Source: JANNRR01 sp031401675 (lineage in GTDB: Bacteria > Pseudomonadota > Alphaproteobacteria > Rhodobacterales > Rhodobacteraceae). Taken from it: 64,000 bases of DNA. The DNA is taken from positions 1-64,000 of the forward strand of contig JANNRR010000085.1 of assembly GCA_031401675.1 (NCBI GenBank). Reading direction: 5' to 3'. Below the pieces are notes generated by a model that saw only the letters and a list, made by a program, of their open reading frames with translations, did no database searches and was not told the origin of the DNA. Below are positions 24,372-32,912 of the stretch, piece by piece. A program made the position numbers and the translations under genes. Each line of letters starts with the position of its first letter. Within the stretch, counting starts at the first letter, position 1.

Positions 24372-26918
24372 ATGTCGCGCTATGATCCGGCCACAACCGA
24401 GGCGTCCTGGCAGCGTGCCTGGAACGCTGCCGGCGCTTTTACCGCCCGGCGCGACCCGGACCGGCCGAAATACTATGTGCTCGAAATGTTCCCCTATCCG
24501 TCCGGGCGCATCCACATGGGCCACGTCCGCAACTACGCCATGGGCGACGTCATTGCGCGCTACAAATCGGCCTGCGGCTATTCGGTGCTGCATCCCATGG
24601 GCTGGGATGCGTTCGGCATGCCGGCCGAGAATGCGGCGATGGAACGGGGGGTCAATCCGAAAGACTGGACCTACGCCAACATCGCCGACATGCGCGCCCA
24701 GATGCAGCCGCTCGGTCTCAGCATCGACTGGAGCCGCGAGTTCGCCACCTGCGACCCGGAGTACTATGGCCAGCAGCAATCGATGTTCATCGACATGCTG
24801 GCCGCCGGGCTGGTCTACCGCAAGAATGCGGTGGTGAACTGGGACCCGGTCGACATGACCGTGCTGGCCAACGAACAGGTGATCGACGGGCGCGGCTGGC
24901 GGTCGGGTGCCGTGGTCGAGCGGCGGGAACTGACGCAGTGGTTTTTCCGCATTTCGGCCTATTCCGAGGAGTTGCTGACGGCACTGGACGGGCTGACCCA
25001 CTGGCCCGACAAGGTGCGGCTGATGCAGGCGAACTGGATCGGCAAGTCGCGCGGCCTGCAATTCGCCTTTTCCACCGTCGGCGCGCCCGACGGCTTCGAC
25101 CGGTTGGAGGTTTACACCACCCGGCCCGACACGCTGATGGGTGCAACCTTTGCGGCAATCAGCCCCGATCATCCGCTTGCCAAATATCTGGAACGGCACG
25201 ATCCGGCGGTGGCAGCGTTCGTGGCCGAGTGCCGCAAGGTCGGCACCTCGGAAGAGGCGCTGGAAAAGGCGGAAAAGCGCGGTCTCGATACCGGTATCCG
25301 TGTACGGCATCCGTTCGACACCGCGTGGGAACTGCCGGTCTATATCGCCAACTTCATCCTGATGGACTACGGCACCGGTGCAGTGTTCGGCTGCCCGGCG
25401 CATGACCAGCGCGATCTGGACTTCGCGCGGAAATACGGGCTGGACGTGCTGGACGTCTTCACCCCGACCACCCGCGACGACCGTGTTGAAGATCAGGCCT
25501 TCGTACCGCTCAAATCCGAACCGGTGCGCTATGTCCGCGGCTTTGCCGGCAGCGATCTGCAGACCGGCGAGGCGGCGATAACAGCCGCCATCGCCTTCTG
25601 CGAAGCCAACGGCGTCGGCCACGGCGTCACCAACTACCGGCTGCGTGACTGGGGCCTCAGCCGCCAGCGCTATTGGGGCTGCCCGATTCCGGTGATCCAC
25701 TGCGCCAGTTGCGGCGTGGTGCCGGAGGCCAAAGCCAATCTGCCGGTCCGCCTGCCCGATGATGTCACCTTTGACAAGCCCGGCAACCCGCTGGACCGGC
25801 ATCCGACCTGGCGCGCCTGCACCTGCCCGAAGTGCGGGGCGGCAGCGCAGCGCGAAACCGACACGATGGATACGTTCGTCGATTCGTCGTGGTATTACGC
25901 CCGCTTCACCGCGCCGCAGGCGGCCACCCCCACCGTGGCCGAGGATGCCGCCTACTGGATGAACGTCGATCAGTATATCGGCGGCGTCGAGCATGCGATC
26001 CTGCACCTCCTCTATTCCCGCTTCTTCGCCCGCGCCATGCATGCCACCGGCCACCTGCCGGCCAGCGCCGTTGAGCCGTTCGACGCGCTGTTCACCCAGG
26101 GCATGGTGACGCACGAGATTTACCTGACCCGCGACAATACGGCCCGCCCGGCATACCACCTTCCCGAAGAGGTCGAGGACGGCAAGCTGAAGGCGACCGG
26201 GCAGGCGGTCGAGGTAATCCCTTCGGCCAAGATGTCGAAATCGAAAAAGAACGTCGTCGATCCGCTGGCGATCATTTCCGCCTTCGGTGCCGACACCGCG
26301 CGCTGGTTCATCCTGTCCGACAGCCCGCCTGAACGCGATGTGGAATGGACGGCCTCCGGTGCCGAAGCCGCATTCCGGCATCTGGGCCGGGTCTGGCGGC
26401 TGGCTGACGAGTGCGGCAAGCGCGGCGGCGGCGATGCGGCGCAGGACCCGGCGCTGATCCGCGCCACCCACCGCGCCATTCACGAGGTGACGCAGGGGAT
26501 CGAGGGATTTGCCTTCAACAAGGCCATCGCCAAACTTTACGAATTCACCAACAGCGTCGCGAAATCGGATGCCTCGGCCGAGGCAAAGACTGAAGCGATG
26601 CGCACCATGGCGCAGCTGATGTCGCCGATCGCGCCGCACCTGGCCGAAGACATCTGGGCAATGCTCGGCGGAGCCGGGCTGGTGGCGCAGGCGCGCTGGC
26701 CAAAGGCCGATCCGGCGTTGCTCGTCTCCGACCATGTGGTCCTGCCGATCCAGATCAACGGCAAACGCCGGGCGGAAATCAGCGTGCCAAAGGATATGGC
26801 TCCGACCGAGGTTGAAAAGCTGGTTCTGGCGGATGAGACTGTGATCCGGGTGCTGGCTGGCAGCCCCCCGAAAAAGCTGATCGTGGTGCCGGGGCGCATC
26901 GTCAATGTGGTCATCTAG
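24372..26918 (+). CDS. leuS: Leucyl-tRNA synthetase
   Basis: Class I synthetase of 848 residues. The HIGH motif is HMGH in MFPYPSGRIHMGHVRNY near residue 45; KMSKS appears as SAKMSKSKKN near residue 620. The CP1 editing domain lies between (TTRPDTLMGATFAAISPDHP, and GTGAVFGCPAHDQRD). A zinc-like CASCG and CPKCG pair sits in the central insert. The ATG at 24372 has AAAGGG upstream. Its 3' end overlaps lptE by 14 bases. Confidence 0.97.
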   Translation: MSRYDPATTEASWQRAWNAAGAFTARRDPDRPKYYVLEMFPYPSGRIHMGHVRNYAMGDVIARYKSACGYSVLHPMGWDAFGMPAENAAMERGVNPKDWTYANIADMRAQMQPLGLSIDWSREFATCDPEYYGQQQSMFIDMLAAGLVYRKNAVVNWDPVDMTVLANEQVIDGRGWRSGAVVERRELTQWFFRISAYSEELLTALDGLTHWPDKVRLMQANWIGKSRGLQFAFSTVGAPDGFDRLEVYTTRPDTLMGATFAAISPDHPLAKYLERHDPAVAAFVAECRKVGTSEEALEKAEKRGLDTGIRVRHPFDTAWELPVYIANFILMDYGTGAVFGCPAHDQRDLDFARKYGLDVLDVFTPTTRDDRVEDQAFVPLKSEPVRYVRGFAGSDLQTGEAAITAAIAFCEANGVGHGVTNYRLRDWGLSRQRYWGCPIPVIHCASCGVVPEAKANLPVRLPDDVTFDKPGNPLDRHPTWRACTCPKCGAAAQRETDTMDTFVDSSWYYARFTAPQAATPTVAEDAAYWMNVDQYIGGVEHAILHLLYSRFFARAMHATGHLPASAVEPFDALFTQGMVTHEIYLTRDNTARPAYHLPEEVEDGKLKATGQAVEVIPSAKMSKSKKNVVDPLAIISAFGADTARWFILSDSPPERDVEWTASGAEAAFRHLGRVWRLADECGKRGGGDAAQDPALIRATHRAIHEVTQGIEGFAFNKAIAKLYEFTNSVAKSDASAEAKTEAMRTMAQLMSPIAPHLAEDIWAMLGGAGLVAQARWPKADPALLVSDHVVLPIQINGKRRAEISVPKDMAPTEVEKLVLADETVIRVLAGSPPKKLIVVPGRIVNVVI

Positions 26919-27399
26919 CCGCCGAACCATCCTCCACCTTCTGGCCGCGCTGGCACTGGCCGCCTGCGGCTTTGAACCGGCGTTCGGCCCCGGCGGCGCT
27001 GCAACCAAACTGCAGACCAGCATCCAGGTCGACGCGCCGGCCGACAAGAACAGCTTCGATCTGGTCGAGCGGCTGGAACAGCGGCTGGGCCGCAGCCGCG
27101 CCCCGGCCTACGGCCTTGGCTATTCGATTGCGACGCTGGTGACCGGCGTCGGCATCACGCCCGACAACGCAATCATCCGCTACAGTGTCACCGGCAGCGT
27201 CCGGTTCGCCCTGACCGATCTGGCGACCGGGGCGCAACTGACCTCGGGCACCGTCGAAAGCTTTACCTCCTATTCGGCCAGCGGCACCACGGTCAGCACG
27301 CTTGCGGCCGAACGCGATGCCAACGCCCGTCTGATGCGGCTGCTGGCAGATCAGATCGTGGCCCGGCTGATCGCGACATCCGGGGCCTGGGGCCGGTGA
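26905..27399 (+). CDS. lptE: LPS-assembly lipoprotein LptE
   Basis: A 164-residue outer-membrane lipoprotein, the plug of the LptD translocon. Lipobox LAAC follows RTILHLLAALALAACGFEPAFG; CGFEP/L(F/Y) after the lipid Cys is typical of LptE. The rest (SYSASGTTVSTLAAERDANARLMRLLADQIVARL) matches the family. Start ATG lies inside leuS; stop overlaps holA (GTGA). Confidence 0.88.
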   Translation: MWSSSRRTILHLLAALALAACGFEPAFGPGGAATKLQTSIQVDAPADKNSFDLVERLEQRLGRSRAPAYGLGYSIATLVTGVGITPDNAIIRYSVTGSVRFALTDLATGAQLTSGTVESFTSYSASGTTVSTLAAERDANARLMRLLADQIVARLIATSGAWGR

Positions 27400-28430
27400 A
27401 ACTGACCGGAGCCGAGGCTGTACGCTACTTTGCCCACCCCGATCCCAAACGCGCGGGGCTGTTGATCTTTGGTGCGGACGGCATGCGGGTGGCGCTCCGG
27501 CGGCAACAGGTGATCGCCGCCCTGATCGGCCCGGAAGCCGAGGCCGAGATGCGGCTGACCCGGCTGCAGGCCGCCGTGCTGCGCAAGGACCCCGCCGCGC
27601 TGATCGATGCGGTAAAGGCGCGCGGCTTCTTTCCCGGGCCGCGCGTGGTCCTTCTGGAAGAGGCCGGCGACACCGCCGCCGAAGCCGTGGCGACCGCTCT
27701 GGCCGATTGGCGCGACGGCGACGCGATGATCGTGGTCACGGCGGGCAGCCTTGCCGCCAAATCGGCGCTGCGCAAAGCGGTCGAGGATCATCGCAACGCC
27801 GTTGCCATCGGCATCTACGACGACCCGCCCAGCCGCGACGAGATCGAGGCGACATTGCAGAAATCGGGGCTCGCCGGCATCGGGCGCGAAGTGATGAACG
27901 ATCTCATGTCCCTGGCCCGAGATCTCGATCCCGGCGACTTCCGACAAACCGTCGAAAAGATCGCGCTCTACAAATGGGGTGATCCCACGCCGCTGACCGC
28001 CGACGATCTGGCCGCCTGCGCCCCCGCCACGATCGAGGCAGAGGTTGACGATATCCTGAACATCGTCGCCGAAGCCCGGACGCCCGAAGTTGCGATCGTG
28101 CTGCGCCGGCTTGAAGGCCAGGGCGTGGCCGCCGTGACCCTGTGCATCGGTGCCACCCGGCATTTCCGCGCCCTGCACGCCGCCACCACGGATCCCGGCG
28201 GCGCTGCGGCAGGCATCGCCAGGGTCAGGCCGCCGATCTTCGGGCCACGCCGCGACCGCATGCTGCGACAGGCGCAGGGCTGGGGCCGGGTCAAGCTGGA
28301 ACAGGCGCTCGACCTTCTGGTCGAGGCTGACCTGTCGCTGCGCGCCGCCGGGCAACGCGCCCCGGCAATGGCCGTGATGGAGCGGGCGCTGATCCGGCTG
28401 GCGATGCTGGGCAGCCGAAGCGGGCCGTGA
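27396..28430 (+). CDS. holA: DNA polymerase III delta subunit
   Basis: Clamp-loader subunit that opens the beta clamp. The 344-residue protein begins with the delta signature (YFAHPDPKRAGLLIFGADGMRVALRRQQVI), has a weakly conserved AAA+ fold, and a C-terminal helical domain. GTG start overlaps the lptE TGA by 3 bases, giving coupling in the conserved leuS-lptE-holA operon. Confidence 0.9.
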   Translation: MKLTGAEAVRYFAHPDPKRAGLLIFGADGMRVALRRQQVIAALIGPEAEAEMRLTRLQAAVLRKDPAALIDAVKARGFFPGPRVVLLEEAGDTAAEAVATALADWRDGDAMIVVTAGSLAAKSALRKAVEDHRNAVAIGIYDDPPSRDEIEATLQKSGLAGIGREVMNDLMSLARDLDPGDFRQTVEKIALYKWGDPTPLTADDLAACAPATIEAEVDDILNIVAEARTPEVAIVLRRLEGQGVAAVTLCIGATRHFRALHAATTDPGGAAAGIARVRPPIFGPRRDRMLRQAQGWGRVKLEQALDLLVEADLSLRAAGQRAPAMAVMERALIRLAMLGSRSGP

Positions 28431-28441
28431 TCGCCAGAAGG

Positions 28442-28458
28442 CTTGCCGGCGCGGCAAG
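28442..28458. terminator. Hairpin between convergent holA and flavoprotein genes
   Basis: A 7-bp perfect stem CTTGCCG / CGGCAAG with a 3-base loop, 12 bases after the holA stop. No T-run follows, so termination is only suggested by position. Confidence 0.35.
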
Positions 28459-28495
28459 ATAAGGCAGCCGGTCCCAGGTCCAACGCAAGACCCCG

Positions 28496-29662
28496 CTATC
28501 CCAGTTTTACCGCAAGCCGGGCTGCTGCCGCCTGCCCGGCCCAGCGTCCGGTGGCCAGGCAAGCGGTCAGCAGATAACCGCCCGTCGGCGCTTCCCAATC
28601 CAGCATTTCGCCCGCCGCAAACACCCCCGGCAGCGCCCGCAGTTCCAGTCCATCCGTCACCGCGCCCCGGCGGATGCCGCCCGCAACCGAAATCGCCTCG
28701 TCCAGCGGGCGCGGGCCAAGGTGCCGCACCGGCAGCGCCTTGATTGATGCCGCCAGCGCCGCCGTTTCCTGAAACGGCCGCCCGAATTCATGCAGCAACG
28801 CGATCTTCACCGGATCAAGCCGCAACGCCTTGCGCAGATGGTTGCTCAGACTGCGGCTTCCCCGTCCTTCAAGACGCGCCGAAACTTCTGCCAAATCCAT
28901 ATTCGGCAGCAGGTCAAGGTGCAGCGCCGCGCCGTCGCGCATGGCGCGAGACACGGCATAAAGCCCGCTCCCCTCGATCCCGCGTGCCGAGACTACGAAC
29001 TCACCCCGGTCCCGCAAGCCACCGGCGCGCAAGGCAACCCCTTTCACCGGCAGCCCGAAATGTCGCTGCATCGGGGCCGACCAGTCCACGGCAAAACCGA
29101 TGTTGGCGGGCTGGAAAGGCGCAACTTCGACCCCCTGCGCCGCCAGCCACGGCGTCCACGCCCCGTCCGACCCAAGCCGCGCCCAACTGGCCCCGCCAAG
29201 CGCCAGCACCGTCACCAATGGATGCAGCACCTGCCGCCCGGCAGCCGTATCGAAGACAAAGCCGCCGCCGTCAAAGCCGGTCCACCGCCATCGGGTCCGC
29301 AGATCCACCCCCAACTCCGCCAGCCGCCGCAGCCAGGCCCGCAGCAGCGGCGAGCCTTTCATTGCCACCGGAAACACCCGGCCAGAGGTTCCGGTGAACA
29401 CCGGCACACCCAGTCCCCTCGCCCAATCCTGAACCTCTGCCGGTCCAAACTCCGCAAGCATCGGGGCCAGCCAGTCCGCACCTTCGGCGAAGCGCCCGAC
29501 AAATCCGGCCAGATTCTCGGCCTTGGTCAGGTTCAGCCCGGACTTGCCCGCCATCAGGAACTTCCGCCCGGCGCTCGGCTTGGCCTCGCAGATCACCACC
29601 TTGTGACCGGCCCGCGCCAACTGCTCGGCAGCCATCAGCCCCGCCGGTCCGGCCCCGATCAC
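28496..29662 (-). CDS. BaiN/TIGR03862-type NAD(P)/FAD-dependent oxidoreductase
   Basis: A 388-residue flavoprotein of the HI0933 superfamily. GAGPAGLMAAEQL at the N terminus is the FAD dinucleotide fold; GRKFLMAGKSGLNLT and the C-terminal SVAGGIRRGAVTDGLELRALPGVFAAGEMLDWEAPTGGYLL are hallmarks. Physiological substrate unknown. The only in-frame start is a GTG at 29662, which leaves just one residue before the FAD motif; no ATG exists upstream in frame. Confidence 0.85.
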   Translation of the reverse strand: MIGAGPAGLMAAEQLARAGHKVVICEAKPSAGRKFLMAGKSGLNLTKAENLAGFVGRFAEGADWLAPMLAEFGPAEVQDWARGLGVPVFTGTSGRVFPVAMKGSPLLRAWLRRLAELGVDLRTRWRWTGFDGGGFVFDTAAGRQVLHPLVTVLALGGASWARLGSDGAWTPWLAAQGVEVAPFQPANIGFAVDWSAPMQRHFGLPVKGVALRAGGLRDRGEFVVSARGIEGSGLYAVSRAMRDGAALHLDLLPNMDLAEVSARLEGRGSRSLSNHLRKALRLDPVKIALLHEFGRPFQETAALAASIKALPVRHLGPRPLDEAISVAGGIRRGAVTDGLELRALPGVFAAGEMLDWEAPTGGYLLTACLATGRWAGQAAAARLAVKLG

Positions 29663-29820
29663 CAGCGCCCTTGTGGCTTCATGACCCAGTTTGCCGGTGC
29701 CGACGATGATCCAATGCCCTTTTATCTGCCGAAGTGGTGCGAAGAGCCGGTGCCCGGTTCCGGCCTATCCCATTCGCGCACCGGGCAACAGGGCGTCGGC
29801 CAGGCGGGCCGTTGACCGGC

Positions 29821-30648
29821 CTATGCAATCCGGGTGATCTTGCCCTCAGTCGCAACGCATTCCCGCTCAAGGAAGCCTGCTACATCCCCGGCGATCTGTT
29901 CCCAGCCCGGCTCCTGCAGCAGCCAATGGGCATGGCCATCGTAAATCCGGGGCGTCACCTTCAACTGTTGCGCCGTCCATTTCACCAGTCTGGTCTCGAC
30001 AATGCGGTCGTCGCGCCCGCCCGCCACAAACGCCGGGCAGTTGATCCTGGCGAAATCGATCCGGTACGACCCGAAAATCATCTCGCGGTAAACCTTGCCG
30101 GATTCATGCACCAGCGTCTGGTGAATGGCTGGCCGCTGTGCCACCGGCATGGCGTTCAGGGCAATGGTGGAACAGCCACCGGCACCGGGGATGATTGGGC
30201 GCCCGGTCAGAATGCGCGGCATCATCGGCAGATAGGTCGGCAGTGCCACCGGTTGCGCTGTCAGCTTGGTAGCTGGCGCCGGACACAACAGCACCATGGC
30301 CCGCGCCCGACCAAGCTCGGCAATCTTTTGCGCGATCAGCCCGCCAAGGCTGTGGCCGACGATGATCGGCATTTCGTCAAGCGTATCGATCACTTGCAGC
30401 GTATCCTCGACGTAGTCGGCGATCCGCAGCCCCTTGGCACGCGCCGGGCCGACACCCGCCCGGCCCCGGCGCGATGCTGCAACCGTGCGCCAGCCGCGTT
30501 GGCCGAAATAGTCCAGCCAGCCGGCAAAAGCGGCATGCCCGACAAAACTGCCATGAATGAACAGCAGTGGCGGTCGGGCCGGGTCGCCCGCCGTCTGCAT
30601 TGCCGGAAACCCGGCCACGGGGGTCGACGTCAAGATACTTTTTTCCAT
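29821..30648 (-). CDS. Alpha/beta hydrolase
   Basis: A 275-residue alpha/beta hydrolase: oxyanion loop LLFIHGSFVGH, nucleophile elbow IIVGHSLGGLIA, acid in FVAGGRDDRIVE and His in YDGHAHWLL. No signal peptide. The substrate cannot be read from sequence; an ester or lactone is likely. GGAGG lies 5-10 bases before the ATG. It is divergent from a MarR-type gene and shares a control region with it, which suggests the regulator responds to a compound this enzyme processes. Confidence 0.85.
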   Translation of the reverse strand: MEKSILTSTPVAGFPAMQTAGDPARPPLLFIHGSFVGHAAFAGWLDYFGQRGWRTVAASRRGRAGVGPARAKGLRIADYVEDTLQVIDTLDEMPIIVGHSLGGLIAQKIAELGRARAMVLLCPAPATKLTAQPVALPTYLPMMPRILTGRPIIPGAGGCSTIALNAMPVAQRPAIHQTLVHESGKVYREMIFGSYRIDFARINCPAFVAGGRDDRIVETRLVKWTAQQLKVTPRIYDGHAHWLLQEPGWEQIAGDVAGFLERECVATEGKITRIA

Positions 30649-30693
30649 TCCATCCTCCTGATCTGGTTTGCCGGATTAGGCGCTGACGGGGGG

Positions 30694-30764
30694 TTGAGTC
30701 TGTCAACCTCCTTGCCTATATTGTCAACGAGCTTGCCTAGTTTGTCAAGCTGCTTGCCTAATTT
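30694..30764. promoter_or_regulatory. Divergent promoter with three tandem 21-bp operator-like repeats
   Basis: Units at 30702-30722, 30723-30743 and 30744-30764 share GTCAA-N5-TTGCCTA, each with a CAA-N5-TTG dyad (in the third, CAAG-CTG-CTTG is perfect). A plus-strand promoter TTGAGT-N17-TATATT (30694-30722) covers unit 1, and a minus-strand TTGACA-N17-GACAAT (30748-30720) covers units 2 and 3. Binding of the flanking MarR protein here would occlude both promoters. Confidence 0.75.
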
Positions 30765-30776
30765 TATGGAACCAGC

Positions 30777-31247
30777 ATGAGCGAGCCGGAATTCAGAGCC
30801 AAACGAGAACAGGTGTTGCTGCGGCTGTTGCTGCGCGTTACCCGGGCGATGACGGTCGAAACCGTCACCCGGATGCAGGCGCGCGGCGTCGCCGGCATGC
30901 AGCCCGGCTATCCGCGACTGCTCGGCAATCTTGATACCGATGGCACTCGGCTGTCCGCGCTCGCGCGCCGGATGGGGGTGACACGGCAGGCAGTGGCGCA
31001 ACTGGTCGCCGAGATCGAAAAAGCCGGTTTCGTGGCCCGCACGCCCGACCCCGAAGATGGGCGTGGCGTGATCGTCCGCTTTACCCCGACGGGCCGCGCA
31101 GCACTGGCCATCGCCGTAGAGATCATGACCGCCATCGAAACGGACTATGCAAGAATCATCAGCGCCTCGGGCATGACCGAATTGAAATCCATGCTGAAGG
31201 CGATTCTGGATGAAACCGACCCGACCACCGCCTTTGGCATGGATTGA
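30777..31247 (+). CDS. MarR family transcriptional regulator
   Basis: A 156-residue winged-helix regulator with helix-turn-helix LSALARRMGVTRQAVAQLVAEIEKAGFV, the wing PDPEDGRGVIVRFTPTGR, and flanking helices for dimerisation. Starts 12 bases after the last 21-bp repeat; probable autoregulator and repressor of the divergent alpha/beta hydrolase gene. The signal molecule is unknown. Confidence 0.85.
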   Translation: MSEPEFRAKREQVLLRLLLRVTRAMTVETVTRMQARGVAGMQPGYPRLLGNLDTDGTRLSALARRMGVTRQAVAQLVAEIEKAGFVARTPDPEDGRGVIVRFTPTGRAALAIAVEIMTAIETDYARIISASGMTELKSMLKAILDETDPTTAFGMD

Positions 31248-31271
31248 GCGCCGAGCAATCCGGCCCCGCCT

Positions 31272-32585
31272 CTACTTCGGCAGCCCGCCCTTGATCTCGA
31301 TCACCCGCTGCGGATAGGGCATCTCGATCCCGTTGGCCTTCAGCGCGTTCCAGATCGCGAACAGTACCGGGCTGCCGTACTTGTTCTTGCCGTCGTCCAG
31401 ACCGCTGACCCAGTATTCCACCGCAAAATCCACGGCGCTTTCGCCAAAGCCCTTCAGCTCGCAATCCGGCCCGTCGGGCTGTTTCAGCACGAACGGCAGC
31501 GCCGCCACCGCCGTCTCGATGATTTCAGGCACCAGATTGATATCTGTGTCATAACTGACCGAGAAAGCCGCTTCATAGCGGTTGGCGCTGCCCTGATCGG
31601 AATAGTTGATGACCCGCGTGGTGATGAAGTGCTCGTTCGGCACCACGATCCAGCGCCCGTCAAAGGTTTCCAGAACGCAGGCCCGCGCCGTCATCCGGAC
31701 GATGGTGCCCTTTTCGCCGCCATCCAGCTCCACATAGTCGCCGACCGTGGTCTGACCTTCGATCAACAGGATGATCCCGGAAATGAAGTTGGCCGCAATC
31801 TGCTGCAACCCCAGCCCGATGCCGACGCCAAGCGCGCCGCCGATCACCGCCAGCGCCGTCAGATCGATCCCCATGATCGACATCAAGAGCAGGAACGCCG
31901 CACCGAAAATCACCACTTCGGCAGTCTTTACCGCCAGTTCGCGGGTCGCCGGGCGCAGTTCGGCCTGGGCCTTGATGTAATCCGCCGACTGCCGGTTCGA
32001 CCACGACCCCAGCCAGAACAAAAGCCCGCCGGCAATCGCCCCCCGCAACAGCGCCATTACGCTGAACGAGATGTTGCCCAGATCGACGCTCATCGCATTT
32101 AGCCGCAGGCTGACGTCATCCAGCAGACCAACGGCATAAAGTGCTGCAACCGGCACCAGCACATAGCGCCCCAACAACCGCAGGAACGGATCGGTCAGCA
32201 CCTTGCGCACCGCCACCAGCGCCGCGATCAGAACGAACACCCGCTTGCCAAATGCGATCACGTCGCCAGAGCCGAACAGCGACCGCGTCACCTGCTCGCC
32301 GGCCGCCGTGAAGCCATAGGCCAGAAGCGGCAGCAACAGCGGCAGGAACCGCAACAGGAACCGCCGGGCCGTGGCAAACATGCTGGCCTGACCCTCGGCG
32401 GGTGCAATCAGCCGCTGCAGCCTTGGCAGTGCCCAACCCGCCACGAACCGCGCCAGCACCCAGGCCGCAACCAAAAGCGCGAATTGCGACCAGGCCGCCG
32501 GGCTGATCAGCCAGTCGCGCGCCAGTTGCCAGGCTTGCCGTGCAAAGTCCAGCGCCTGCCCGACAATCTCCGGCTGCCCGTCCAT
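31272..32585 (-). CDS. Mechanosensitive ion channel (MscS family)
   Basis: A 437-residue inner-membrane channel. Several N-terminal transmembrane helices precede the MscS pore segment ALAVIGGALGVGIGLGLQQIAANFISG and the beta domain EGQTTVGDYVELDGGEKGTIVRMTARACVLETFDGRWIVVPNEHFITTRVINYS. It releases solutes on hypo-osmotic shock. The frame extends to 32723, but the ATG at 32585 has GGAGG and begins MDGQPEIVG, so I chose it. Convergent with marR. Confidence 0.9.
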   Translation of the reverse strand: MDGQPEIVGQALDFARQAWQLARDWLISPAAWSQFALLVAAWVLARFVAGWALPRLQRLIAPAEGQASMFATARRFLLRFLPLLLPLLAYGFTAAGEQVTRSLFGSGDVIAFGKRVFVLIAALVAVRKVLTDPFLRLLGRYVLVPVAALYAVGLLDDVSLRLNAMSVDLGNISFSVMALLRGAIAGGLLFWLGSWSNRQSADYIKAQAELRPATRELAVKTAEVVIFGAAFLLLMSIMGIDLTALAVIGGALGVGIGLGLQQIAANFISGIILLIEGQTTVGDYVELDGGEKGTIVRMTARACVLETFDGRWIVVPNEHFITTRVINYSDQGSANRYEAAFSVSYDTDINLVPEIIETAVAALPFVLKQPDGPDCELKGFGESAVDFAVEYWVSGLDDGKNKYGSPVLFAIWNALKANGIEMPYPQRVIEIKGGLPK

Positions 32586-32912
32586 CTTGCCTCCGCGCCC
32601 CAAGCCGGGAAATCCGTCATACTGTGGCATCAAGCCCGACCCCTGCCTCAGGTCAAGCCATTCCGCAAACGCCCGGCACCCGCCGCCCCGCCCGCACACC
32701 GGCTTCCGGCCACTGTCCGCCACCCCACCGCAAAGTCCGACCTTTCACCCGATCCGTTGCCCTCCCGCGATCCACCCGGCAGGCCGCCGGTTGTCGGGAA
32801 AGTCCGGATATCCCGACCCCTTTGCCGCCATTTGCGCCGAGGAAAGCCTTGACCTCGGCCCCGCGCCGAAAGATGCTGCGGCGTGAAATTTTCAAATCGA
32901 AAAGGGTTCATT
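32586..32912. other. Gene-free divergent spacer between the MscS and DUF2125 genes
   Basis: 327 bases without a credible gene. The only signal I see is TTGACC at 32849-32854, 17 bases before a poor -10 (GATGCT), pointing to the DUF2125 gene; AAAGGG for its ribosome binding lies at about 32901. The pyrimidine-rich middle holds nothing recognisable. Confidence 0.5.

Noticed and set aside
24288..27047. 919-codon open frame antisense to leuS
   Set aside because: It is the shadow of leuS in a GC-rich genome with few stop codons; the composition is rich in Arg, Gly and His with no recognisable domain.
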